From: Siniperca chuatsi
Taxonomy: Eukaryota; Chordata; Actinopteri; Centrarchiformes; Sinipercidae
Length of the DNA: 64,000 bases
Reading direction: 5' to 3'
Assembly (NCBI RefSeq): GCF_020085105.1
Contig: NC_058044.1
Location: 24,797,206-24,861,205 of the forward strand
The notes under the pieces are model-generated. The model had not been told where the DNA came from and did not search any database. It saw nothing but the letters and a program-made list of their open reading frames with translations. Made by a program: the position numbers and the translations under genes. This document shows positions 36,701-53,835 of the stretch, in pieces; the stretch's first letter is position 1, and every line of letters starts with the position of its first letter.

Positions 36701-39199
36701 GTCCCAGGTCCCGAAGAAGAAATCAAAGAAAGCAAAGACTGATGACAACGACAGCGGAGTAGAGGTATACTTCAGAGAAGAGGAGGATAAAGAAGACGAA
36801 GAACCCAAATGTGATTCCATAAAAGTAAGCGAATACGCTGCTGCTCAGTACATTTTACAGTCATACAAATCTCCATAGATTTCTTACAGTAATACAGTTA
36901 TCCAGAACCTGAAAAATACATTTCCCCTCCTCTCTCTCAGCAGGTGCCGCACAGCTCAGTGGGTCCACCCAGACTGCAGGTGGCAGCAGGTTTCTCCTGG
37001 GACGTGGGACTGAGCTCCCTGAAGCCTGCCTCTGCAGCGCCGGAGGGGGACTTCAGTGATGGAGAGGACCAAGACGGAAGCAGCAAGGTGAGCTGACCAT
37101 AAAAATGCACACGTATAATGTTGGGATTATTAAAGGAATACAACTTTCTGTCATCGTGGTTTTTTTTTTGTATGCAGTTGAAACATGATCTCTATACGTG
37201 TTTGTAATTGATCAAACTCATCACTCATCTTCTTTCCTGTCTTTTGACTTGGATGTACTGCTCTTCTCTACCAGCCCCAGAAGAAGTCTCGTCATGAGCT
37301 TGAGCAAGAGAAAAAGGCAGCAGAGAAGGCCCTGGTACAGCGGGAGGCTGAGCTGATGGATCCGAGCCTGCGGCCCCAGGATGCTGCTGCCTTCGAGCGC
37401 CTGCTCCTCGCCTCACCCAACAGCTCCCTGCTTTGGCTCCAGTACATGGCTCACCATTTGCAGGCCACCCAGATCGAGCAGGCCCGCGCTGTGGCCGAGA
37501 GGGCCCTCAAAACCATCTCTTTCAGGTGATTGATAGAATTATAGATAAATATTTTTTAGTTATTCAACTGTGTCATTAAGATTATACATTTATTTTTACA
37601 GAGAGACCACCAAAAGGCAGCAGAAAGATAAATAAGTTTTAAACTAACAATAAACAAACGACAACAAACAACATATGAATGGAGTGACTGGTTACTTTTT
37701 TCAATATAATTCTGTTGTGTATTTTTTTTGGCCTAAACCTTTGTATCATCCCCAATGAATAATAGTATGTGTTGGGGTGAAGTAGTGTGTCCATATCTGT
37801 TGAAATAAGCTTACAGTGTTTATGTACATGGTTGTGTTGATCGATGAAGACAAATTATAACAGATGGCTTCTTTTTTTGTAAAACGTGTCCTGTGTTGGT
37901 CCAGGGAAGAGCAGGAGAAGCTGAATGTGTGGGTGGCCCTGCTGAACCTGGAGAACATGTATGGCACAGCGGACAGCCTGAAGAAAGTGTTTGAGCGGGC
38001 GCTGCAGTTCTGTGAACCCATGCCCGTGTACCAGCAGCTGGCGGACATCTACGCAAAGTCCGACAAGACCAAGGTACGATCTGCTGAGTGTTTGAATACC
38101 ACTCATCTGAGCTTTCCTTTGTTTACACATCATGCCCATTTGTTGAGACTGATGCTGAAATACTATGTAGCCACTAATGTCTGGATGTCTCTGTCTGTGT
38201 GTGCGCTATTTGCTCTGTCTCATGTTTGTATCCAGGAGGCGGAGGGCCTGTATAAGACGATGGTGAAGCGTTTCCGTCAGAATAAGGCAGTGTGGCTGAG
38301 CTACGGGACCTTCCTGCTCCAGCAGGGTCAGAGTGATGCTGCCAGTGCGCTTCTGCAGAGGGCGCTGAAGAGTCTGCCCTCCAAAGAAAGTAAGATGGCT
38401 TGTCCAAACACTGTAGACGTAATGTCACAAAACAGTTTGATGTGTATTTATATTTTTGGACTGTACACCCACCATTGACTGAAACCAGCGAGTTCTCATC
38501 CTTTCCACTGTGCAGTTTGTCAGAGTGCAGTGTTTGTAAGCATTCAGATTCTGTTTCCCTGTCCCAGCTGTGTATCTCCACAGGTTTTAACCTTTATGCA
38601 TTGTCATGCTTCCCCTCAGGTGTGGATGTGATCGGCAAGTTCGCACAGCTGGAGTTCCGCTATGGTGATGCAGAGAAAGGTCGCACCATGTTTGACAAAG
38701 TCCTGACGAGCTACCCGAAACGTACAGACCTCTGGTCTGTCTTCATCGACCTCATGGTTAAACATGGCTCACAAAAGGAAGTTAGGTGAGAAAAAGCCCT
38801 TGCTTTGCTTTCTGGCTCCCCATTGTCACTTTTAGTTTCATTCCTTGTAGCTTCTCTGTTCATAAATAGGTAAACATAGTTGCTAAAATATGCATTATTT
38901 TGTAAACTAATCAGCCTTAATGGTTTACATGATAAAAACATGACATTAATGAGCTGGTTAATTGTAGACCAGTTTTATGATCACACATAGTGATTCATGG
39001 AGTTTTCTAACTTCCTGTCTCCTGCAGGGCGCTCTTTGACCGTGTGATCCACCTGAGCGTTTCAGTGAAAAAGATCAAGTTCTTCTTCAAGCGCTACTTG
39101 GAGTACGAGAAGAAGCATGGCACCCCGCAGAGCATCCAGTCAGTCAAAGAGAAGGCCATGGAGTTTGTGGAAGCTAAAGGCACAGAGGCTGCCAACTAA
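25757..39199 (+). CDS. pdcd11: RRP5 homologue (PDCD11), pre-rRNA processing factor
   Basis: RRP5 is a nucleolar factor that binds pre-rRNA and is needed for both 18S and 5.8S/28S maturation. I rebuild 35 coding exons, about 1813 aa (human about 1871). They are: 25757-25858, 26145-26291, 26464-26628, 26962-27123, 27250-27370, 27537-27712, 27904-28011, 28256-28468, 28596-28720, 28819-28879, 29718-29864, 30013-30264, 30432-30557, 30668-30862, 31062-31232, 31339-31552, 31689-31838, 32676-32788, 33040-33539, 33735-33797, 34140-34236, 34390-34479, 34679-34781, 34944-35121, 35429-35485, 35591-35713, 35876-35998, 36217-36382, 36690-36824, 36941-37087, 37275-37525, 37905-38073, 38236-38389, 38620-38785 and 39028-39199. 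A Lys-rich N-terminus precedes about a dozen S1 RNA-binding repeats (about residues 85-1380), a Lys/Glu linker, and C-terminal HAT helices (about 1540-1813). The exon 14-15 intron looks U12-type. Confidence 0.95.
27750..27783 (+). repeat. Poly(T) tract in a pdcd11 intron
   Basis: Thirty-four consecutive T bases lie in the intron after exon 6. This may be the 3' tail of a retroposed element inserted on the minus strand, or simple slippage. It is too far from the acceptor at 27,903 to be the polypyrimidine tract proper. Confidence 0.9.
28950..29275 (+). repeat. Degenerate interspersed repeat in pdcd11 intron 10
   Basis: The right end (GGCAAGAAAGCGAATAAGC, then a TTTCCCAAAAT core) matches the ends of the foldback family at 7,262 and 4,572. 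The left part (AAAGCAACACAAGGCATC onward) is not matched elsewhere in the window. The element accounts for part of the unusually long 838-bp intron between exons 10 and 11. Confidence 0.45.
30576..30667 (+). promoter_or_regulatory. TG-repeat 3' splice site of pdcd11 exon 14
   Basis: The intron between exons 13 and 14 is only 110 bp. Its last 28 or so bases are a TG dinucleotide run ending directly in TAG, so there is no ordinary polypyrimidine tract beside the acceptor. A pyrimidine-rich stretch (TTTCTTTCTTTC and following) lies 50-90 bases upstream. UG repeats are known binding sites for TDP-43, and in human CFTR a TG run beside the acceptor promotes exon skipping. An effect on this exon is inferred. 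Confidence 0.6.
30863..31061 (+). other. Probable U12-type intron of pdcd11
   Basis: The 5' splice site GTATCCTGTG matches the U12 consensus (A/G)TATCCTTT at seven consecutive positions. TTTTCCTTAGC at 31035-31045 resembles the U12 branch site TTCCTTAAC, with its A about 18 nt before the AG that ends at 31061. Joining 30862 to 31062 is in phase 0 and gives NKNKQNITLTKKPT. From the Cys of the preceding LICF to the following NFSEI/DFSEI block this aligns without gaps to human PDCD11 as I remember it. The best U2-type alternative (T|GTGTAT at 30869 to TTAG at 31044) inserts eight extra residues. Confidence 0.65.
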
Positions 39200-39227
39200 T
39201 GACCATATACACACAATAATACACACA

Positions 39228-39254
39228 TTGTGTGTGTGTGTGTGTGTGTGTGTG
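39228..39254. repeat. (GT)n microsatellite in the pdcd11 3' UTR
   Basis: A GT tract of about 27 bp begins some 30 bases after the pdcd11 stop codon and lies within the presumed 3' UTR. Confidence 0.9.
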
Positions 39255-39559
39255 AACTGCAGTGTGCTAAACTCGGTCTGAGCCTCACACCTGCGTGGAA
39301 ACAAGTTTGTGGCTGCGGACACTCATACAGGTTCCTTCTGAAAATGGTCTTACCTTGTAGTTTAGCTTTTTTTTATGGACTGGGGGACTTTTGAACTGGA
39401 AAGTCTGGGTTTGATGATGTAATGTTGCAGAACACAACAAACCTTTTTGTAAAGTGGGTTGTAATCATCTATAAATGTTTAAAAAAAAAAAGGTATTTAA
39501 CATTTCCTCATCTTCATTTTAATCAGTTTTGTATGAGTGTGAGCTATGAAGAGAATTTC

Positions 39560-39602
39560 AATAAATCAAACACCATTACAATACATTACGTGACATTTTA
39601 TT
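39560..39602. terminator. Face-to-face polyadenylation signals of pdcd11 and rnf122
   Basis: AATAAA at 39560-39565 lies 361 bases after the pdcd11 stop. TTTATT at 39597-39602 is the AATAAA for minus-strand transcription, suiting an rnf122 3' UTR of about 740 bases. The two signals are 31 bp apart, so the convergent transcripts are predicted to touch or overlap, the same geometry as taf5/atp5mk. Confidence 0.6.
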
Positions 39603-40337
39603 TAAAAGCAACAAATACAAAATAACAATATATAGGGGACATGTTTACATACAATACATACAGGCAAGACTAGTTTTCTATCAGTCTTTTTAAAAGGAAA
39701 GGGCCTGGGACACAATCAGTAACAATATTCTCTACTTAAATCGTCATGGTGGTAATCCCGCTGGTCTTGGTTTCAGCCGGACGTCGTGGCTACCTCTGAC
39801 TGCTGGAGCATTTCACCTACATTGGCAGTATTGAAGATGTGTGGCACAGGGTTATAGGGTGACTGACATGGTTTGTGCTGGCTGTATTGGTAACACCCCT
39901 GAGATATTAGAGGTATCCATACTGATCCTGTACTCTCATATCCTACTCAATGCCTGAAGTGTTGTTGGCCTCTGGCAGTGCTGCACTAGTCGTCCAGTGA
40001 CTGTGGCAATGATATCCTGCTCTCTAATCTGGCTCCTTTTCCTGTCATGTTTTTTGGTGAACAGTGCAATATGGAAGTAGAACTAGGAGCATTTTTTATG
40101 AAAAGATCCTATTCATCAACCCACTCCCTGACTGATCTGACCAAATCATTTTGGTGCTGTCAATATTTAATTCCCAGCAAGGCATACTGCTCAAAGGTCA
40201 GCAGCAGGGCGGCCACTTGGGATCATTATCAACATTTCCTGTGAGATGACCTAAAGATGACCGCTGTCCATCATCCTAGTGTATTTAATGTGTGTGTTTT
40301 CTGTAAGGGGAGTCCGGTTTCCTCTTTCCAAGCTCCC

Positions 40338-45997
<5,660 letters not shown>

Positions 45998-48600
45998 GAA
46001 ATTTGACTCCCAGAGCAACAGCAGTAAATTCAGACCCTGTCAGGAGAAGGCTGGAGAATCTGAATCTGTTTGGAGCCTGGATTCAGTCACCCTGAGCTGG
46101 ATCGCGCTCTCGTTGGGTTGACTTAGCTCCTCCAAAAAACAACCATCAAGATTTTCAGATTTGCTTCAGATTCCACAAATCCTCAGGAGGTGCGGTTTTG
46201 TTGGCTCAGCACTCTGTGCTGCCCAGCATTCTCAAATCTGGATTAACCACTCTGTGTAAAGATTGGGAGATTTGGGACTGGGGTTTGGACCGGGACCGAA
46301 GACCTCATGTGCTCCTGGATCCCAGTGAGAATGATGTCATCACAGGAGAGAGAAGAAGAGACAAAGAAATCTTGTTGAGAAGAAATGATTGTTTTTCAGA
46401 TGCAGGAGTTGTTATTGTAAAAAGCTGAATCTCACTCAGTCACAATGTCATAAACAACACAGGCTGCTTGGTAACAGGAAATACTTACATTTCCAGACGA
46501 AAAGGGCCTCTCTGGCTTCACTTTGCGTCTGCAGTCTCGTCCCCTCACCAAATTCAATGACATCCACCGTTCAAAATGACAGTCCTCATCCAATGAAGGT
46601 AATTATCTGGCATTAGTCTGTGCTTTGTCTTCCTCCCAAAGCTGCTTTTTTTAACAGAGGATTTTCACAAGTCTCATCCCCCTCTCCTCTCCTCTGTTGT
46701 CTCCTCCTCCAGTCCTCTGATCTTGCTGTGGGTATTCCTCCTCAGTATAGAAGCCAGAGATGTGCTTCCCTCTAAGCCCAAACAAAGCAAGGACAGCTCC
46801 ATGCAGTCAACAACAGTCCTCTAGCTGGGTTTGGTATTTTGCTGGTGAGTGTGTGTTTGTCAGTCGGTGCATGTGTGCGTGTGTGTGTGTGTGTGCGTAG
46901 GGGGGGATCCTACTCTCCCTCTAACCATCTGCTCCCTCAATTGAGAAAGAAAAAAAAATCAGAGACAAAGGTGGTGTGTGTGCAAGAGTGTGTCTGCGTG
47001 TGTCGTATTCAGTCTCTCCCACCTCCAGCTGGCTTTGTCATGACAGGCCTCCCCTCTTCCTCTTTCAATCCTTAATGGTGCTCAGAGAGAGCCTGCAATT
47101 CGCCTTTCCCTTCCTCCCCTTGCTCTTGCTCTGCCTTGGGTTTGTAAACAGATCTCTGCTCATGTGACCAGCCGTTTTGCCTCGCAACTCTCCTCTCCCT
47201 CAGCCCTCCCTCGCTACCTCTGTCCTCCAATCTGTAGGCAGAAGGAAGGCAGAATGAGCCAGACACTGACGAATGGGGCGCCTGCAAGCATGCTGATGTG
47301 CTTGTGTCTGTATGCGCACACCCCTATGCATGTATATGTGAGAGGGAGACAAGAGAGACATTTGCAGCAAAGTCAAGGGAGGCCTTGGTCAGTAACACGC
47401 GCATGGCTGATGTCCTGACAACCAAAACAAAGCCATCTGTGTGAAGTGGAGGTCAGCAAAAGAAGAGATGATGCAACCACAGTCACCCTTTCCTTCCTTC
47501 ACACATACACAGATTGTATTTTTAGAGCTACGGCAGATTATTTTTCATGTTTGCTTTGTTTGATCTATATATAAACATCATGTCACTCTTTTGCGGAGGA
47601 AGAACAAGGTAGGGGTAGAGAAGAGGGAAGGAGGTGTCTCTGTCGATAGAGGGAACAGACGAGGAAGCAAGATGTGAAGGAAAATAATATCAAGAGAAAA
47701 AGAGCGAGACACAGAAATCATAGCCTGGACAAAGACGTTGCCTGCGGTCCACCCCCACACCAGCGGCCCTGGCTGCCAATTCGCTGAGGGAGAGAACAGC
47801 TGCTGGGCTACTGGGCGAGCTGTGAGATGGTCAAGGGGAGTGCTGCTCCACCAATCACCAGGGGGAGGTAGGGAGGGGGGGTTAGAGGCTTCAATGGGAT
47901 CCATGCCATTTTCATTCACCTACCCCCCCGCTCTAGTAATGAGATTACTGCTGAATACTGAGGAACAGCTGGATTGACCGCACAGATGCATAAGCATAAA
48001 TACAGCCCTTAATACACTGCATGTAGTGTTTCAGGTTTCAGAATCAAAGATGATGTGTGTTGTAGCCACAGGGTTGTGTTGTGAATTATGATGAAAGCAC
48101 CATTGTAGCAACAGCTTCCTGAAGATATACAGTATATGAAAATATACACAGGTTATTCATATTCAACTGTAATAAAATTGCTATAAAAGGTATTGAAAAG
48201 GCCTTTTCAAACATAGATGACAATTCCTCAATGTTTTAGTGAAAAGAGTTTTACCAGGGAGTGACTGATGAAACTGGGAATTGAACAAGAAAATGAGGGA
48301 GCGAGAAAGATGCAAATGTTGACCTTGTTTTCTTAGTGACATGTAAATGGTTTTGGCTGTCACAACCTTTTTTTTTTGCATAAACCAGAAGTTTGCCTGA
48401 TTGGAAATGGAGTATTATTGTAGGGTTATCTGCTCATGACAAGGTTTAATGCCAGAAATGTGTTTGCAAAGCATAATAAACTAACATTATAGAAAAGCTT
48501 TGAACAGCCAAGTTGATATTTTTTACATGATTCTAATAAAGTCTTGTTAAATTGGCCAGCACGGATAAAGTATTTGTTAAACTGTTAAGCTTAAATGTGG

Positions 48601-48800
48601 CATTAAAGTGACTCTATGTAACTTTTGCTGAACATGTACCACTGTGGCCACAAGTGACAGTCACAGGATAATTAAATGCTAAAATGTAGTGTAACAGTAG
48701 CATAAGTGTAGAAGAGCCACAAAGTCAGAAAACGGACTCAGTAATGTCAGTCACACAGCAAAATCTAGCCTAAGTTAGCCACATAGTATCGCTTTAAAGC
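48601..48800. mobile_element. MITE-like element with short inverted ends
   Basis: The ends TTAAAGTGACTCTATGTAAC and, reversed at the right, TTAAAGCGATACTATGTGGC are imperfect inverted repeats of about 20 bp. The body is non-coding and about 200 bp long. A truncated hAT-like start (CAGTAGTTCTCAAACTAGTG) follows immediately at 48,800. Confidence 0.6.
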
Positions 48801-48905
48801 AGTAGTTCTCAAACTAGTGGGGGCTTCTAAAGGGGTGTGTGACTGCTGCAGCTTTGTTCTTTGCTCATATGACCCATGTTAACACTTTCTGTTTTGTGCC
48901 CTGGG
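48800..48905 (+). mobile_element. Truncated hAT-like MITE fragment
   Basis: CAGTAGTTCTCAAACTAGTG followed by a G-rich patch resembles the degenerate left end of the family seen complete at 42,259. No matching right end was found. Confidence 0.4.
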
Positions 48906-49298
48906 AATATTTATGGTGGCCCCGCACTTGAGAGAAACACAAACATCATTCATTAGCGTTATCAATGAGAACTCTCCTGTGTGTTGTAATAATGCTTTAC
49001 TATCAGCCTGATACAGCAGCTCCACTTCTGCAGCCTACAATTTACAGACTTCAGATTTTTGCTAAGCTCTATCCCTCAGAGAGCAGTGTGATTTCAGTAA
49101 TTCATGACTTGTATATAAAACATAGTTGTGGCAACAGTAAAAACAACTCCAACAACATCCAGTACTTGACATCTTGAGTAAACTGAACTGCATGTGAACC
49201 AGAAATATGTTGAGAGTCTGAATTTTTTTTCATTTTGAGGGGATCATGCTCAAGTATCGTACCAGTCATATTATACATTGCACTGAATTCACTTTATA

Positions 49299-49304
49299 TT
49301 TATT
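49299..49304 (-). terminator. Candidate calhm1 polyadenylation signal
   Basis: TTTATT on the plus strand gives AATAAA on the minus strand about 160 bases after the calhm1 stop codon. It is the nearest canonical signal I found. Confidence 0.45.
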
Positions 49305-49462
49305 TATATGTTCTATGCATTGAAGCAAAAATATAATTCAACTGAATCACAAAATTATATTTCTAACTAACTTTGACAAATAACTAAATGTAAAGTTGTC
49401 CCAACAATATAATTGTCTGAAAGTTAAAGAAGTGCAAGCTTTTCTTTGTCCTTTTGAGCTCT

Positions 49463-51675
49463 TCAGACCTTACTGTAATACACTGCCCATTCCTTTTTCT
49501 CCACGTCATGGGTGTGTCCCTTTACAAATCCGTTTGCTGCTCCATTGGCCTCTCCATTCAGTCTGCCTTTGTTTTCACCATCTATTTGGTCCTTTCTCAG
49601 AGCCAGAGCTGGCTTACAGGTGTGCCAGTTCCATAAAACTTTATTCATATCATCCTGGGCCCTGATACCCAGAAGTTTTTCATCATCACTTCTCTTCTTC
49701 TCTTCGTCTTCATCTTCCATGTTGTCCTTGCTGGAGCGGTGGTGGTGGAAGCTGCGCATCTCCCCACTGATGTTCTCAAAGTACTGGTGGATGCAAACCT
49801 TGGCAAAACTCTTGGCATGCTCCTTACAGGTATCGTCGAACATCTTGCGCTCAATGTCAATGTAATGAGACCAGTACTTGGTCTTGAGGAAGGCGGCTTG
49901 AGTAAAGCATGGTCGAATAGCTCGGATCAGGAAGGCCGTGAAGGTCAACATGAGCAAAAACATCCATCCACATACCTGTAAAATATAGACATTATTAAAT
50001 ATATTGGTGTAGCAAAATGGCCGCCATTCTGAGCACTCAAAAATGATACTACAGTATAAGAACATAATAAAGATAACAGAGAAATGGTCTTTGGTTGAGA
50101 ATCTGGTTAATCTTGACTCCTTCAGTCTGTCTGACCAGTATTTCGTGTTGTGTTTGTGTTCTTGCAGATACTGAAGTTTGGGGTTAGTCAAATAGTCCAA
50201 CATGTGACCGAAAGAGCATATCTAAAACCTTCCTGACAGTTTTATAGCTCATTAACAGAATCTGTATATCAATAGACTTTTTGGAGCCACGTTACTTTTA
50301 AGCCTGTATAATTGCCCTTCAGCTGATCAAAGACCTAAATAACAGTGTGGGTGTTTTTGGATGGATTGAAATAGGTCCCAGTTCCATGAATAATACATTT
50401 AGAGGCTATCTATCCCTCTAATAAGCGAACAGGAAAGCTTCAGTGAGTGCAAAGCTCGAGTCGGGTGGGGAGATTTAAGTTAATGACAGTTTTTGAGGAA
50501 TAAAGCAAGGAGAGTTAAATTTGCTTAGTCATCATATCCTGTGATGAAGTTGAAGAACTGCCTGCTGAAAGTGTTCCCAACTTTTAGCCACACTTATTTG
50601 ACTATCAAAAATAAAAACATTTATTATCTTTACATTACAAATGCCTCCCCACATACTGAAAACACAAGGATGAATAAAACAATATTTCTATTGTGCAATC
50701 CACAGGTTTCATTATAGATGAATACTGAGGACATTACCGGTGTCTTCAATAGGCCTTTTTCACAGCAGTCATTTTGACTTGTCATAGTAGGAAAAGCACA
50801 GGTGTTACTAAATGTCTTCTGTGAAAAAGGTCCATGTGTTCTTATTACTGTAAAAAATACAGTCATGTTGTCAGGGTTAGCTAGCTAACCTTGCTGACCC
50901 CAAGTCAAATAATGTTAGCTTATAGCTAACAGCAATAGCAACTTCTATTCAGTTTTTTTCAGTTTTACATTTTGGCCAGAGTTCTTCCTGCATTATTCAA
51001 ATGTGCCATTTAACTGACGTTTGGTCTTTAAAATGGTCTCATTTGTCTCCAGGTCTGTCTCTTTCAAAAGATTGACAGCTCAGTTTAAAACCATTCACAG
51101 AAAAGTGGAATACAAAATCAGCAGGCTACCTGTGATATACACTTTATGTATCGTGATGCTGCCACTCTTATTTCCTGATGCTCAAATAGGTCTTTGCAGG
51201 GAATCCTCGCCAGCAGTTTTATCTTCTCTGTCTCTGACATCCCTGTCACGAGGCTGTAATTCCCAAACTTGTCAATATCCAAGCTGATGCTAAAAGCACA
51301 GAGGAAGCTCTTCCCATCCATGAGAGTGACAGACACCCACACTGCAGGTGCTATCAAGGATCTCTGTGTGATTGAACAAAACATGTAGCGAAGGATTGCT
51401 GGATCCTTCATCCGTTTCCCCGTGGGTCTTTTCCACTCCTCTGCTAGCACTGACACATTATTGTTCAATACAAAACCTAACATAAAGAACCATATAGGTG
51501 GAATGATAAGCAGTCCAATCCCATAGGCGTAATTGTATTCTGGCATACAGGGGCAGCTGAACTCAAAGGCAGAGTACATATGTGCACTAGCTAGTGCCAT
51601 GATACCACAGATCCCATTCATAAAAGATTCCTGGTTGGATTGGAGAAACTGGAACATCATACGAAACTTATCCAT
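49463..51675 (-). CDS. calhm1: CALHM1, voltage-gated ATP/ion channel
   Basis: CALHM1 forms large-pore, voltage- and calcium-gated channels in the plasma membrane. With CALHM3 it releases ATP from taste cells. Two coding exons, 51130-51675 and 49463-49975, join in phase 0 to 352 aa (human 346). The N-terminus [20 protein letters not shown] is nearly identical to the family. Four membrane segments lie at about 21-37, 50-70, 100-127 and 183-203. Key family features seen are CPC in the first extracellular loop, [14 protein letters not shown], the LMDGK motif with its conserved Asp, and an NYS glycosylation sequon. The cytosolic tail starts [12 protein letters not shown] and the protein ends YYSKV. 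A leader exon probably lies at 52437 to about 52,492 and splices to 51717. No CALHM2 or CALHM3 neighbour is present. Confidence 0.96.
50750..50835. repeat. Small foldback element in the calhm1 intron
   Basis: AGGCCTTTTTCACAGCAG on the left and CTTCTGTGAAAAAGGTCC on the right are inverted repeats around a GACTTGTCATAGTAGG-type core. Elements with this core are widespread in fish intergenic DNA. It is short and non-coding. Confidence 0.5.
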
Positions 51676-51834
51676 CTTGGGAGATGTGGTGGATCTTTGG
51701 TTCAGATGGAATTTAATCTGTGAAAAGAGGTGCAGTAGGACGTTTGAAATCAACCAGTGAAAAAGTGGTAGAAAAGACACCGCAGTGTGCTGATTCTTGA
51801 GGTATTATGTTGCACATAATTCACTTAAGAACCA

Positions 51835-52330
51835 TTGAGCTTTATTAATGTTTAATACATTGTTTACTGTTGTTTCATAAAACACTGGTAAACAATTTAT
51901 ATAGATGAATTAATGAGCCATTAATAAGAAACACATTTGGACTGACAGATTGTGAAATATCTCTCTGGTTAGTTATAAAGTTATAAATGTTAATAAGTCA
52001 CTAACAAAGGGCCTATAGTTTCTCTCTCTCTTTCTAATAAGCCTGCAACAAAAGTTATTAAGTAAAATGTTAATAATTCATTAATAAAGGGTGCTTACAG
52101 TAAGCCATTAATCTGTTAATAAGTAGTTAATACATTTTGGTCAAGATGCTCTGTGTGGCAGATAATCCAATAGTTGTTTTCATTAATGTCTTATTACTGT
52201 TCTCTAAAGCATTAGTACATGATTCATTAACTAATAATAAACCATTATAAACCCTTTATAAAGTGTGCCTTAATAGAAAATAGTACTAGAATCTCATAAA
52301 CTAGTGAACTATGACTCCTATTCTAAACCA
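51835..52330. repeat. AT-rich TTAATAA/TTATAAA repeat region
   Basis: Repeated ATTAATAA, GTTAATAAGT and CCATTATAAACCC words fill this part of the calhm1 leader intron. Very similar words occur at about 7,375-7,455 (ACCATTTATTGCAAG, then TTCATAAAGGGTACC). This suggests a dispersed AT-rich MITE family rather than a local tandem array. Confidence 0.45.
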
Positions 52331-52436
52331 GCTTTCATGCAGAAATATACCTGTTTCATCAGTTTGATACACACACACAATGTTAAAGTTAAAGTCCCCA
52401 CCGGGATATAAGAACAAGGCACACACACACACTTAC

Positions 52437-52526
52437 CTATTTTCTTAAGAGTGGATGAGCTAAAGGAAATTCAAAAATGCATGCAATTACAATGTCCGTC
52501 GTAAATAACTTGCAGTTCTTTATATA
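52437..52526 (-). promoter_or_regulatory. TATA box and leader exon of calhm1
   Basis: On the minus strand a TATATAAAG box lies at 52518-52526. About 80 bp downstream an AAAATAG|GTAAGTG splice donor ends a short untranslated exon (52437 to about 52,492). The matching acceptor TTTTCACAG lies just before 51717. A strong TATA box fits a cell-type-restricted gene such as a taste-cell channel. Confidence 0.5.
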
Positions 52527-52559
52527 CTTATCAGACATTGTGGCTCTGTCCGACTGAGA

Positions 52560-53835
52560 AGTATTTCTCGAATGAGGTGATGTTCAAAGCACATCAGACC
52601 ACATCATCTGTCATCATGCCCCTCCCTTCACAGGCACCCGTGTCTAGTGTAATGTAACAAAAGATTCTCATTCAACCCATACTTTCTCATAAGTAAACCT
52701 GTTGCATTGCTCAGAAAACACTTTGTCAGTCCTTTCACAATTCAAATTAATGCTTTTTCTTACTTACATGAATGTAGTATGTGGCAGCGTTAACTCAAGT
52801 TACCTGAACCTTCGGGAATGCAGTGTTCAGCTGTAGCCATAACGATCCAGACATGCAAAAATAGTCACAAACCATTCAAATATCTGTGGCTTTGGTTGGA
52901 AAATTTAGTTGTTGTCCAACAGGTGAAGGTTGTATCTGTTTCCACTTGTTTAATCGGAACCAAATATTTCAAGGGACAATAGCTTATCACATGCAAAATT
53001 TGATAATTATTAAATCTCCAAGGGATTTGGAGATTTATTTCACATAGCCCTTTGAACTCAACTGCACCCAGTGAATGAGGCGGAGCTCGACAAACCAGTT
53101 AGAAGCCCACAAGAGGATAAAAGGCAGGGGCTTACTCTCCTATTCATAGACACAAACCACTTTCCACATAATATTGTATGTGGCCAAATGCTTGGTCTAT
53201 AATATAATGTAATATAATATATGGTCATTTAAACTGTTTATGAGTCATTCAGTGACTCAGAGTAAATGGTTAATTTCACACTAAGTTAAACTTACAGGAA
53301 GTCTGTGCTATCTGTTTTCTTGTGAGTATTGCACAGGAAAATGTCATAGCAGAGCACATGGGCAGGGTGTGCAGGAAATAAGTCACGAAAGACAACTTAC
53401 AGCTACATCTAAAATAGGAAGAGATCACTGAGCCTGTCGCTGTGCAAGGTTAGTCTCTTGCTTCCTCCTTTGTACCTATTCACACATTACCGGAACGTTA
53501 CAATATTGAGATAACTCATCACTGCTTTTGGTGCGTATTCTTGTTCTTCTCCTTTAATGTTTTATGCAGTAATAAATGACATCTGATATACAATGTAATC
53601 ACAGAAATGAGTAAAGAGGATGCTTCCAAGCCATCGAGGAAGTAGCTTCTTTCTTACATCCTGTGAAATTTGCCAGCAGGAACTTTTCTCATAAAGTATT
53701 TTTACAAATAATTGCTATGATATTTATTCAATCTCTTGTTTTTACATATTTCATAGAACACTAATGCATTTTTCAAAATCACTGAAATTATCTGTAACAA
53801 CATGCTGTTTGACTTATTCACAGACAGTATTGACG
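52560..53835. other. Divergent intergenic region between calhm1 and itprip
   Basis: This 1.3-kb stretch separates the two divergently transcribed genes. A TATA-like GATAAAAGG at 53116-53124 and a possible donor AAG|GTTAGT after 53448 could define an itprip leader exon. That exon would splice to the acceptor TTATTCACAG at 53823, 12 bases before the chosen ATG. These assignments are inferred. Confidence 0.4.

Larger units (their letters stand above)
46110..49295. other. Intergenic region between rnf122 and calhm1
   Basis: No gene is supported here. Noted contents are a pyrimidine-rich area at 46,640-46,720, GT-rich patches near 46,870-46,900, GA-rich sequence at 47,590-47,720, and two short mobile-element remnants at 48,601-48,905. 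The rnf122 promoter and any extra 5' untranslated exons must lie here or just below 46,110, but I cannot place them. Confidence 0.6.

Noticed and set aside
49512-49865. 117-codon plus-strand frame opposite calhm1 exon 2
   Set aside because: Antisense shadow of the calhm1 cytosolic tail exon.
53764-53835. Upstream ATG giving itprip 24 more residues
   Set aside because: A splice acceptor ends at 53823 and the extra residues show no similarity to the family. The hydrophobic leader starts at the ATG at 53836.
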